NCBI GenBank assembly: GCA_030627905.1
Contig: DAOVRZ010000011.1
Span: 1-64,000, forward strand
From: JAGMES01 sp023128035
Lineage (GTDB): Bacteria > Bacillota > Halanaerobiia > DY22613
Length of the DNA: 64,000 nucleotides
Direction of reading: 5' to 3'
Position 1 is the stretch's first letter. The number at the start of each line of letters is the position of its first letter. Below the pieces are notes generated by a model. The model was not told the DNA's origin, did no database searches, and saw nothing but the letters and a program-made list of their open reading frames with translations. Shown piece by piece: positions 55,620 to 63,541 of the stretch. A program made the translations under genes and the position numbers.

Positions 55620-56798
55620 ATGCCTAGATGTATTATGGATTTAAAGCAATACACTCCTCTGATACATTTTCAATCAGATCAAGAGGGGGCGACTATAAGA
55701 GCGACTGAGCTAAAACCTAAACTAGATAGTTTTTTGGTGGAATATGCGTTCAAGAAGAAATTTAAAGATTTCGAGGATTATTTGATTGGGGATAAGAGTA
55801 TCTATAAAATCTTTACAGATGTTGAATCAGATAAGAAAAAGAAGAAGCCGTCCTTTGACTATAAAGTAAGAATTTTTGTTCAATTAGGTGATAATAGGCC
55901 TGTGAGATTAGAAGGAAAATACAATTCGTTTTTTGGAAATCAAAAAAAATCTGAAGACAAAAAAATGAAAGGAGTATTTAGCAAAAAAGATATTCGTATA
56001 GAAATTTTTTCTTTAAATGAAAAGCTAATAAAAATAATTAAAACTCATCTATCTACTTTTTTTGCTTTAACTAATTTTGGTATGCGACAAAATAAAGGCT
56101 TTGGGTCTTTCTATATTAAAGGTAAGGAAGAACAGTTTTTAGAAGAATTAAAAGAGAAGAAAAGGCGGTTTTTCTACCTAGAGAATACTAGAGGAGTTTA
56201 TAGCGAAAAAGAAGCATTAGATGATATTTTTATTATCTACGCTTTGATGAAGGGTGGTATTAATGTTCCGAAAAATGAAAAAAAAGGAATAGAAAAATCT
56301 TATTACAAATCATATCTTTTCAAATATATGCTAGAACGAAATATAGGGAATGAAAAAAGGTTTATAAAAAGAAAATTATTGAAGTTTTCTGAAAATAAAA
56401 GTGATAGTAATAATGAAAAATATGTTCGTGCTTTATTGGGTGTTACAGAGAGTGTAAAATTTCGCTCTGGGGAAATTAAATATAAGCATGATTTGATTAA
56501 ACGTTTTAAATCTCCTATTACTTTTAAAGTTGTTGGTAAATATATTGCTATAATTCCTGAAGAGATTCCTGAGGAAATTTTTGATAAAGAATTTTCTTTT
56601 GTGTATGGGAAGAAAAAAGAGATAATATCGACGCCTTTACAAGAAGAATTTGATTTAATAGAATTCTTATCTTCTTTTGCGAACTACTTTAATAATGAAT
56701 TAGAAGTAAAGGATAAAAATCTAAATTTTTTAGATAGAAAGTTAAAATCTGCAAAAATGAAAACCATTATAGAGGTGAATTGTTATGGCGACAAATAA
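55620..56798 (+). CDS. cmr1: Type III-B CRISPR RAMP protein, Cmr1-like
   Basis: A 392-residue protein beginning LKQYTPLIHFQSDQEGATIRATELKPKLDSFL, a RAMP (Cas7-type RRM) N-terminus with the Cmr1-like invariant RATE/LKP pattern. A glycine-rich RAMP loop follows at about 155-165 (FGMRQNKGFGSFYI). Cmr1 caps the end of the crRNA-bound filament and contributes to target RNA binding. The lysine-rich middle is divergent, so it would be missed by weak profiles. Operon position immediately before cmr2 supports the call. ATG has AAGGAG 8 bases upstream. Confidence 0.7.
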   Translation: MPRCIMDLKQYTPLIHFQSDQEGATIRATELKPKLDSFLVEYAFKKKFKDFEDYLIGDKSIYKIFTDVESDKKKKKPSFDYKVRIFVQLGDNRPVRLEGKYNSFFGNQKKSEDKKMKGVFSKKDIRIEIFSLNEKLIKIIKTHLSTFFALTNFGMRQNKGFGSFYIKGKEEQFLEELKEKKRRFFYLENTRGVYSEKEALDDIFIIYALMKGGINVPKNEKKGIEKSYYKSYLFKYMLERNIGNEKRFIKRKLLKFSENKSDSNNEKYVRALLGVTESVKFRSGEIKYKHDLIKRFKSPITFKVVGKYIAIIPEEIPEEIFDKEFSFVYGKKKEIISTPLQEEFDLIEFLSSFANYFNNELEVKDKNLNFLDRKLKSAKMKTIIEVNCYGDK

Positions 56799-58503
56799 AT
56801 ACATTGGAATAACAATCGGGCCAATCATGAAAACAATTCAAAATGCAAAAAAAACTGGGCAGCTCTGGGGTGCAAGTTATATTTTTTCCTATATCGCTAA
56901 AAATCTAATTATAGAACTAAAAAACAAGGGGTTGGCTGAAAAATTTATTTTGCCATATGTTGATGATGAGATTTTGAAACCTGATAATAAATCCAAAAGA
57001 GGAGTAGGTTTTCCTGACCGATTAATCTTTCAAGCAAATGATAATGCTTTTGAGCGTTTGGATCAAATAATTAATGAAGTTCTTGATAATATTGCTGATA
57101 AGATTACTGAAACTTTGGAAATTCAGAATTATGAGACAGAAAGTAAGGATGCGAAAGATTATATCCACAACTACTTTCAGGTTTACTATGTAGAAGTTGA
57201 ATTGGAAGAAAATTCTAATCATATTATCGAAATCTCGCCTTATTTAGAGCAATTAGAACTATATGAAGCCATTATTCCTTGTGAAACGCGGAACTATATC
57301 ATGGAATTTCTCAAAAATACCAATGTCAAAAATAGTTTTCTTGCTGAAGATACTTTTAAAGATAGCACATATAAGATAAAATCTTTGCCAGAGATAGCAA
57401 GTGTGGAGGTTTTAAAGCTTGAAAAATATCATGATATTGAAAATCACCTTAAATGTAAGGGTATAGATCGAAATGACGAAGATTATTATGAAAAATTTTA
57501 TAAATTTTTAGGTGATGATGCAAAAAAATTCTATAAGTATATCGCTATCGTTCAAGCTGATGGAGACAATATAGGCAAGATCGTTGAAAGATTATCAAAG
57601 GGTAATTTTGATGATTTTTCAAAAAGCTTACTTAAGTTCTCGTTAGAAGCTGGAGAATTAGTTGCGCAATATGGTGGAGAATTGATTTATGCTGGTGGAG
57701 ATGATTTATTATTTTTCGCACCTATTTTTAATAAGTTCTCTAGTGCAGCTAGTGAGAGAGGAAAAATAGCAAATATTTTTGATTTACTAGACGGGCTTTC
57801 GGGTATCTTTGATGGATATTTTATAAAGTTTAAAAATGAGATTGAGAAGACATCAAAAGCAGTAGAAAAGTTGCCAGAGCCTTCACTTTCTTTTGGTTTG
57901 ACGATTTCTTATAATAAATTTCCATTGTATGAAGCTCTAGAAAATTCGGTTAAGCTTCTTTTTGGTCAGGCTAAAAAATTTAAGCTTGGTGGACAGCAGA
58001 AAAATGCTATTGCTTTTAATCTGATAAAACATAGTGGTCAAAAAACAGGTTCTATTGTTGCAAAGAATAGTGAATCATATAAGTATTTTAAAGAAATTTT
58101 AAAGAAGATCTATCAAATCGATCATGAGAAAGTTGGAGAAGATGACGCAAAAGTAGAAACTAATTTTCTTAATTCTGTTATTTACCATTTGATGAAGGAC
58201 AAATCTTTGTTAAGAGAGATATTACAGATGGAGGATCAAGATACTCGACTATGGAAGCAAAGCTTAGATAATTATTTTGAAAATAAATTTAAAAAACATG
58301 AAAAATATGTGGAAATATTGGATGATATAAATAATCTTATTGCTTCAACTTATCAGGATTATAAAGCAGAGATGGATAAACTGACTGAGAAAAATGAAGA
58401 TAAGAAAAAAAGATTAGATGAGCTATTTGAACAGCTTTTCAATCAGATTCATTCATTTTTGAAGTTTATTAAATTCTTAAATGAAGAGGGGAATGAATCA
58501 TGA
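56785..58503 (+). CDS. cmr2: Cas10/Cmr2, large subunit with cyclase palm
   Basis: The signature subunit of type III-B complexes, 572 residues. The N-terminus (YIGITIGPIMKTIQNAKKTGQLWGASYIFSYIAKN) is typical of Cmr2. The palm domain has AIVQADGDNIGKI near 253 and the catalytic GGDD at 304-307 (YAGGDDLLFF). No N-terminal HD nuclease domain is present, so it cannot cut DNA by that route and must act by making a nucleotide messenger. Charged helices fill the C-terminus. It overlaps cmr1 by 14 bases and cmr3 by 4. It is shorter than most Cmr2 proteins, as in other CorA-linked systems. Confidence 0.9.
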   Translation: MATNKYIGITIGPIMKTIQNAKKTGQLWGASYIFSYIAKNLIIELKNKGLAEKFILPYVDDEILKPDNKSKRGVGFPDRLIFQANDNAFERLDQIINEVLDNIADKITETLEIQNYETESKDAKDYIHNYFQVYYVEVELEENSNHIIEISPYLEQLELYEAIIPCETRNYIMEFLKNTNVKNSFLAEDTFKDSTYKIKSLPEIASVEVLKLEKYHDIENHLKCKGIDRNDEDYYEKFYKFLGDDAKKFYKYIAIVQADGDNIGKIVERLSKGNFDDFSKSLLKFSLEAGELVAQYGGELIYAGGDDLLFFAPIFNKFSSAASERGKIANIFDLLDGLSGIFDGYFIKFKNEIEKTSKAVEKLPEPSLSFGLTISYNKFPLYEALENSVKLLFGQAKKFKLGGQQKNAIAFNLIKHSGQKTGSIVAKNSESYKYFKEILKKIYQIDHEKVGEDDAKVETNFLNSVIYHLMKDKSLLREILQMEDQDTRLWKQSLDNYFENKFKKHEKYVEILDDINNLIASTYQDYKAEMDKLTEKNEDKKKRLDELFEQLFNQIHSFLKFIKFLNEEGNES

Positions 58504-59612
58504 AAACTTACTTAGTGCGATTAAAACCTTTGGATTATTTTTTCTTTGGTTCTGAAAGGGGTTATAGAAATTACTCACAGAATGATAGTTTTGCTGGTAA
58601 AGATGATCTTACATATTATTTATGCTCTCGAAAGTTTCCTCAACAAACCTCATTATTGGGGATGTTGCGACAGGAGATTTTAGTGCAGGAGAGAATAATC
58701 AAGTCTGATCGAAGTCAATATGAATCAAATGATATAAGTAGAATGAAAAAATTGATTGGTGAAGCAAGTTTTAATATGGATGACTGTGATAAAAAACAAA
58801 ATTTTGGTTCGATAAATGATATTTCTCCGATTCTTCTATATAAAAATAAAGAAGGAAAAAAAGAATTTATTATGTCAGCACCCCTAGATCATAAAGTAAG
58901 TTCTGAAAAAATAAGTTCTGAAAAGTATTGTCCTTTCAAACTAGAAGAGCAACCAGATTTAAAACTTCGGGCTAATTTAGAATATTTTCAGCCATTTAAA
59001 GTTGAAAAGGATACTGACAATGAGAAAAAGAAAGAATATAATCCTAAAAATGGTTTGGTAGATGGGCTTATGAATTTAAACGCAGCAATGGTTATTTCAA
59101 ATGATAAAGTTTTTATTCCTTTTGAAAAAGTAGGTAATAATCTTAATTTAAAAGAGGATGGGTTCTACAAACAGATTTATTATACTTTAGCTAAAGAAAA
59201 TTCATCTGAATATGAATTTGCATTTTTCTTAAAGACAGATTATTCTTTTAAAAAATCCATTGTTCATTTGGGTAAAGATAAATCCACTTTCCAGATTATA
59301 TTTGAAGAAACAAAAAAGGATTTTGATCAGATAATTTCAGAATCAAAACTATATCAAGATCATAACAAGATTATTTTAGTAAGTGATTGTTATCTTCCGC
59401 AAAAAATTGATGGTATTTCCTTTGCAATTCGAAAAGGTGTTAGTTTTAGAAATTTACGGGGACTACAAAGGATGTCGCGAATTCCTCAAAAGTATAATTT
59501 TTGGGAACGCGGTTCTGTAATCTACGTAAAAAAAGGTCAGAAGGATGTTGTGCTAAAAAAAATTCGAGCTTATAAAAATTTATATCAAATTGGTTATAAT
59601 CATGGATTTTAA
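58500..59612 (+). CDS. cmr3: Type III-B CRISPR protein Cmr3
   Basis: A 370-residue RAMP of the Cas5 group: YLVRLKPLDYFFFGSERGY at the N-terminus, PQQTSLLGMLRQEIL, and the C-terminal RKGVSFRNLRGLQRMSRIPQKYNFWERGSVIYV. It holds the crRNA 5' handle and docks on Cmr2. Start ATGA overlaps the cmr2 stop. Order between cmr2 and cmr4 is canonical. Confidence 0.82.
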   Translation: MKTYLVRLKPLDYFFFGSERGYRNYSQNDSFAGKDDLTYYLCSRKFPQQTSLLGMLRQEILVQERIIKSDRSQYESNDISRMKKLIGEASFNMDDCDKKQNFGSINDISPILLYKNKEGKKEFIMSAPLDHKVSSEKISSEKYCPFKLEEQPDLKLRANLEYFQPFKVEKDTDNEKKKEYNPKNGLVDGLMNLNAAMVISNDKVFIPFEKVGNNLNLKEDGFYKQIYYTLAKENSSEYEFAFFLKTDYSFKKSIVHLGKDKSTFQIIFEETKKDFDQIISESKLYQDHNKIILVSDCYLPQKIDGISFAIRKGVSFRNLRGLQRMSRIPQKYNFWERGSVIYVKKGQKDVVLKKIRAYKNLYQIGYNHGF

Positions 59613-59627
59613 AGGAGGTAAATTAAA

Positions 59628-60413
59628 TTGGTTACTTTTTATATGATTAAAGCATTAACTGATATGCATGTTGGTAGTGGTGATACAAATTATAATATTG
59701 TTGAAAATCAGGTACAGAGAGATGTAGTAACAGAATTTCCAACTATTAATGCATCTAGTTTGAAAGGTGCTATTAGAAGTCATTTTGGTTATGAAAAGTA
59801 TAGCGAAGTTTTTGGTACTGATAGTACAAAAGGACGGTACAAGTTTTTTAGTGCAAAATTATTGAGTTACCCTGTACGTAGTAATCATAAACCTTTTTAT
59901 CGTGCCACTTGTCCACAGGTGATTCGTGAGCTTTTGGGTTGGATGGAGACTTTTGATATTGAGCCTGAGAGAAGAAAAATATTAGAAAAAGTATGTAAAG
60001 ATTTTGCTTCTTTAAACGAGCTAATTATTTTTGATGATGCAGAAGTAATTATAGAAGATTATAAGGTTAAGCTTTTAGAAAAGTATTCAAATTATGCACA
60101 CAGGAGAAAACTCGAAGAATGGTTTGGTGAGAATTTGGTAATATTTCCAGACGATAAATTTAAAAAAATTGTTAAGGAATTACCTGTGATTGCAAGGAAT
60201 AATTTAGAAAATGGGATCAGCAAAAATTTATGGTATGAAGAGATTATTCCCCGAGAAACTAGGTTTTATTTCATAACTATGGTTGATAAAGATAATTGTA
60301 ATAAAGATTTTGAGAAAAATTTAAATGATGAAGTTATTCAAATTGGCGGTAATGCAACAATTGGATATGGTTATACCAAATTCAAGATGATAGATGGTGG
60401 TAACAATGATTGA
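59628..60413 (+). CDS. cmr4: Type III-B CRISPR backbone protein Cmr4
   Basis: The 261-residue Cas7-family backbone subunit, several copies of which line the crRNA and cut target RNA. Motifs: ALTDMHVGSGDTNYN, VQRDVVTEFPTINASSLKGAIR and LWYEEIIPRETRFYF..IGGNATIGYGYTKF. The residue aligned with the catalytic Asp26 of Pyrococcus Cmr4 (VVDQPIQRE) is Glu26 here (IVENQVQRD), so RNase activity may be altered. It starts at a TTG at 59628, with AAAGGAGG 9 bases upstream. It overlaps cmr5. Confidence 0.88.
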   Translation: MVTFYMIKALTDMHVGSGDTNYNIVENQVQRDVVTEFPTINASSLKGAIRSHFGYEKYSEVFGTDSTKGRYKFFSAKLLSYPVRSNHKPFYRATCPQVIRELLGWMETFDIEPERRKILEKVCKDFASLNELIIFDDAEVIIEDYKVKLLEKYSNYAHRRKLEEWFGENLVIFPDDKFKKIVKELPVIARNNLENGISKNLWYEEIIPRETRFYFITMVDKDNCNKDFEKNLNDEVIQIGGNATIGYGYTKFKMIDGGNND

Positions 60414-60819
60414 GAGAATAAAAAGAGTCGAAGATTATATTCCAGATGCTTTGAAGATTCTTAGAGAACAATTTGGGGAGAAAACAACTATTCAAAATAA
60501 GTATAGTGGATATATTGCTTCTTTTGGGGCTAGTTTAACTCAAAGTGGTCTTATTTCAACTTTGGCTTTCTATTCTAATAAAGGTTCAGATGAGGGTGAA
60601 AGTCGATTAAACTGCTCAGATAAAGTTGATCGGATAGTAATTATTCAGTGGCTGGAGAAAATGCTAGAGGATGTTAAAGGGGAGACTTTACTTAATTATG
60701 TATTGCATAATCAAGATAATGAAGATTATATAAAGGAAGATATTAAACGGGCTGCGATCGCTTTAAAATTGGCGATCCGAACATTTAAGCTCACTAGTGG
60801 TGGTGAGGTTGATGGGTAA
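60406..60819 (+). CDS. cmr5: Type III-B CRISPR small subunit Cmr5
   Basis: A 137-residue, mostly helical protein (IERIKRVEDYIPDALKILRE..YIASFGASLTQSGLISTLAFYSNKG), the Cmr5 small subunit that stabilises the middle of the complex. SGLISTLAFY is typical of the family. ATG at 60406 overlaps the cmr4 stop by 8 bases; an in-frame ATG at 60394 is less likely because the GGTGG site lies between them. Confidence 0.85.
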   Translation: MIERIKRVEDYIPDALKILREQFGEKTTIQNKYSGYIASFGASLTQSGLISTLAFYSNKGSDEGESRLNCSDKVDRIVIIQWLEKMLEDVKGETLLNYVLHNQDNEDYIKEDIKRAAIALKLAIRTFKLTSGGEVDG

Positions 60820-61675
60820 GGACTATACAGGTAATCTGGGGTTTCTATTTTATAAACATTATTATAGGGATGATGATTTGCGAAGTTTGATTGAGTTAGA
60901 TAATAAAGGTATGGTAGATGTGAAAGCAAGTGATGCTAAGGGTTTAATAAAAGATAAGAATAAGATGATGTATGATTATATATTTCCAGAATCCTCAACT
61001 AAATCAAGACTTGAAAAGTCAATACAGAAATTTTCCTTGAAAACGATTTATCCTGGGTTGGTGATCGGAACAGGAATTACTCATGAAGTTGGTCTAAATG
61101 AAGAGTTTAAGATTGGATTTCAGTTTGATTACTTAACAGGTTTACCAATTATACCTGGATCATCGGTTAAAGGAATGCTTAGAAGTGCGTTTCCAAATGA
61201 TTACCCAGATGATAAAAAGAAAAAATCGGACAGGGATCAGCAGCGTGCTGATGAAAGACGTGAGTACATAAAGTACCTATTAAGCAAGGTGATCACTTCT
61301 GAGTCCCAACTTAATTCAATTTGTATTGATGATTTAGAATATGAAATTTTTGATGGTATAAAAAAAGGCGAATCAATAAAGATGAAGGAACGCGATATCT
61401 TTTTTGCTGCTGAAATAGTAAAAGGCAATAAAAAAGGTAAGATTCTTGGGGAGGATTATATTACGCCTCACCCTGGTCCATTATTAGCTCCAACACCGTT
61501 GCGTTTTCTAAAAGTATTACCAAATGTAACATTTGAATTTAGGTTCGATTTGAAAGGTGGTATTTTAACTTCTATTGAGAAGATTGAATTATTTAAACGG
61601 ATCATCCTTGATTTAGGTATTGGTGCTAAAACGAATGTGGGGTATGGTGCATTGATTGAGTGTGGAGAGGGGTAA
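60812..61675 (+). CDS. cmr6: Type III-B CRISPR protein Cmr6
   Basis: A 287-residue RAMP: NLGFLFYKHYY at the start, SLKTIYPGLVIGTGITHEVGLNEEFKIGFQFDYLTGLPIIPGSSVKGMLR and a C-terminal LGIGAKTNVGYGAL glycine-rich loop. It caps the complex opposite Cmr2/3. ATG at 60812 overlaps the cmr5 stop by 8 bases with GTGAGG just upstream. It is the last cas gene; no adaptation gene, cas6 or array follows. Confidence 0.88.
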   Translation: MGKDYTGNLGFLFYKHYYRDDDLRSLIELDNKGMVDVKASDAKGLIKDKNKMMYDYIFPESSTKSRLEKSIQKFSLKTIYPGLVIGTGITHEVGLNEEFKIGFQFDYLTGLPIIPGSSVKGMLRSAFPNDYPDDKKKKSDRDQQRADERREYIKYLLSKVITSESQLNSICIDDLEYEIFDGIKKGESIKMKERDIFFAAEIVKGNKKGKILGEDYITPHPGPLLAPTPLRFLKVLPNVTFEFRFDLKGGILTSIEKIELFKRIILDLGIGAKTNVGYGALIECGEG

Positions 61676-61740
61676 TGGAAGAATTTTATTTTAAAGATTG
61701 TTGACCACTATTGTACACATAAAAAAAGGGTTCTCAGAAT

Positions 61741-61797
61741 CTAAAGCAAGCATTGATTATCTTCATCGGGAAAGATACTTATAAAGTAGTAACTTAA
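61741..61797 (+). pseudogene. 3' remnant of an AAA-ATPase/PD-(D/E)XK gene
   Basis: Nineteen codons ending in TAA read LKQALIIFIGKDTYKVVT, nearly the same as the end of the gene at 48096-49793 (LKQALIIFIGKDTYEVVLS). No upstream part of such a gene is present. The remnant runs into the second copy of the palindromic element. Confidence 0.85.
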
Positions 61798-61798
61798 A

Positions 61799-61857
61799 TA
61801 AATGCATGGCAAAACGCATCAGAGAATACCTCTCTGCTACGTAGCCATGCATTTTTT
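61799..61857. repeat. Palindromic repeat element, copy 2
   Basis: AATGCATGGC/GCCATGCATT arms enclose AAAACGCATCAGAGA..TCTCTGCTACGTA. It matches 47898-47956; several substitutions preserve or improve pairing. It separates the remnant from the convergent minus-strand gene and would terminate both. Confidence 0.85.
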
Positions 61858-61864
61858 ATATTCT

Positions 61865-62917
61865 CTACAAAAAATACTGCCATAACTCTTGACCATCACA
61901 ATGAGCCAGAAGCTGATGCATCACCCTCCTACGCTGGGTGAACAGTTGATCTAGATCAAGAGTATGCCAGTAGTATTCATCCAACTCTTTTCGATAAGTG
62001 TGGGCTTTAATAAAAGAATTCGCTCCTAATGTTAACTTTTGTTCGAACTCTTTTAATTTTGCCCCATCTTCTTTTTTATCATGGTTAAAATTGAGGGTAA
62101 CATCATTCTGGTTAGGAATGAGGCCATGACGGTCATTTTTTGCAAGAATAGCCTGGTGTTCATCAGGAAAAAGGATTCCGATAATTTGATCGGGATACAG
62201 TGGACTTATGATTAAATCGCATTTCATCTTTAGATTTTGTGCTCGAGATTCAGCTAATTTAAAGAATGTCTGCAAGAAAGAATTAGATCCGTTAAGAATA
62301 TAACGTCGCTTTATTGTAGCAGTAATTTTTTGGAGTTCAGAAAGCCAACCTGAACTAGTGATGGAAATGGTTAGAACCTTCTCAGGCTCTCCTGTGTTCT
62401 CTGCGGAAACAGGAAAGATAGATTGGAGAAGGAGAAGCATCTCATTGGTTACAACTCCTGGTGAGGGGCGAAGTAAATTAAGTTGTGTAAGAAAGTTGTA
62501 TCCTTCCTGTTGGTAAAATTTAATCTTTTCTTCCAGTTCAATAATCGTTTTTTGATATTGTGCTACCATATCTTTGCTGCATAGTTGGGTGATGTTTAAT
62601 TTTTCTATAGATAATTGCTGAGTCATCATTTTATTTGATATTGTCTTTAAAAGGGAGAAGAGATAATTGCTATTCAGAATGACCTGCTTTAGTGAGGGAA
62701 TAATAAGAATATCAGGTGTATCAGGATAAATGCAGCTCAAATATGCTTGAACTGGAATATCATGAACTTGTAAGTCATGCAAAAGATCATCTATAAAAAT
62801 ATTCACTGCGGACTCAGGCATACCATACACTGTTACTACATGATAACTCTCATCCCAGTCAGGTATTGCTGATAGTAAACCTTTAGCTGAAAATGTGTTA
62901 GCAAAATAAGATTTCAT
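61865..62917 (-). CDS. Hypothetical protein, possibly a degenerate PRK06851-type NTPase
   Basis: The 350-residue protein starts MKSYFANTFSAKGLLSAI, and residues 25-85 (VVTVYGMPESAVNIFIDDL..LSCIYPDTPDILIIPSLKQVIL) resemble the layout of PRK06851-like ATPases: a P-loop strand, a short helix, then a Cys/Asp-rich stretch. The P-loop lysine is missing (YGMPESAV in place of GGPGTGKS). A coiled-coil stretch (KTIIELEEKIKFYQQEG) lies mid-protein. No membrane segment or signal peptide is seen. The family assignment is tentative. Start is at an ATG with GGAGG 8 bases upstream. It diverges from glnR. Confidence 0.5.
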   Translation of the reverse strand: MKSYFANTFSAKGLLSAIPDWDESYHVVTVYGMPESAVNIFIDDLLHDLQVHDIPVQAYLSCIYPDTPDILIIPSLKQVILNSNYLFSLLKTISNKMMTQQLSIEKLNITQLCSKDMVAQYQKTIIELEEKIKFYQQEGYNFLTQLNLLRPSPGVVTNEMLLLLQSIFPVSAENTGEPEKVLTISITSSGWLSELQKITATIKRRYILNGSNSFLQTFFKLAESRAQNLKMKCDLIISPLYPDQIIGILFPDEHQAILAKNDRHGLIPNQNDVTLNFNHDKKEDGAKLKEFEQKLTLGANSFIKAHTYRKELDEYYWHTLDLDQLFTQRRRVMHQLLAHCDGQELWQYFL

Positions 62918-63023
62918 TTTGATAATCCTCCATCACTTTAGTAGTACTATATATTTATGCGGGAAATGGAATAAACTTTCCCGATTTTTTTGATAAAGAA
63001 ATTAATTTAATATTCATTTTGAA

Positions 63024-63040
63024 TGTTAACAAACCTAACA
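63024..63040. promoter_or_regulatory. GlnR/TnrA box upstream of glnR
   Basis: TGTTA-ACAAACC-TAACA is a perfect match to the known consensus TGTNA-N7-TNACA. It ends 5 bases before the -35 hexamer, suggesting autoregulation of glnR-glnA. Confidence 0.85.
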
Positions 63041-63045
63041 TGAAG

Positions 63046-63074
63046 TTGACATTGACTTTGATCATTGATAAAAT
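63046..63074 (+). promoter_or_regulatory. Sigma-A type promoter of glnR-glnA
   Basis: TTGACA, 17-base spacer, TAAAAT. It lies 34 bases before the glnR ATG and directly after the GlnR box. Confidence 0.8.
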
Positions 63075-63108
63075 AGACCCATCAATTCAGAAAAAAAGTG
63101 GTGAGATA

Positions 63109-63498
63109 ATGGATAGGAAAGATAGACCGATCTATTCTATGGTGAGAGTACGACAAATGACAGGTTTAACAGATCGTCAAATTCGGTACTATGAAGAGGC
63201 GGAGTTAATTAAACCCAGACGAACCCGGGGAAAACAGCGTATTTTTTCACCTTCTGAAGTTGAAAGGCTAAGGGAGATAAAAATTTTACTTGAAAATGGA
63301 TTGAATATCTCAATGGTGAAAGAAGAATTGGAATTTAAAGAACATAAACCTTTAGACTTACCACATATTGACCCAGCCATAACTCTTCCTGGGATTGAGC
63401 GAGGTTTGAGATCTATATACCCGGTTTCCAACCGGGCTCAATTGGTGAATATGGTTGTAAAGCGAAGAAGAGAAAAAGAAAGAGAAACAGAAAAGTAA
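63109..63498 (+). CDS. glnR: MerR-family nitrogen regulator GlnR
   Basis: A 129-residue transcription factor with a MerR-type winged helix (IYSMVRVRQMTGLTDRQIRYYEEAELIKPRRTRGKQRIFSPSEVERLREI) and a short, basic C-terminal tail (KRRREKERETEK) that in GlnR senses feedback-inhibited glutamine synthetase. ATG at 63109 has GTGAG 5 bases upstream; longer in-frame starts lie upstream of the promoter and cannot be right. It precedes glnA by 43 bases, the classic glnRA operon of Bacillota, repressed when glutamine is plentiful. Confidence 0.92.
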   Translation: MDRKDRPIYSMVRVRQMTGLTDRQIRYYEEAELIKPRRTRGKQRIFSPSEVERLREIKILLENGLNISMVKEELEFKEHKPLDLPHIDPAITLPGIERGLRSIYPVSNRAQLVNMVVKRRREKERETEK

Positions 63499-63541
63499 AC
63501 TACAAGAACTATACTACTAAAATCAAAAAGGAGTGAATGTT

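Noticed and set aside
63019..63108. N-terminal extension of GlnR
   Set aside because: The extra 30 codons cover the GlnR box, the -35 and the -10, and GlnR homology begins at 63109.
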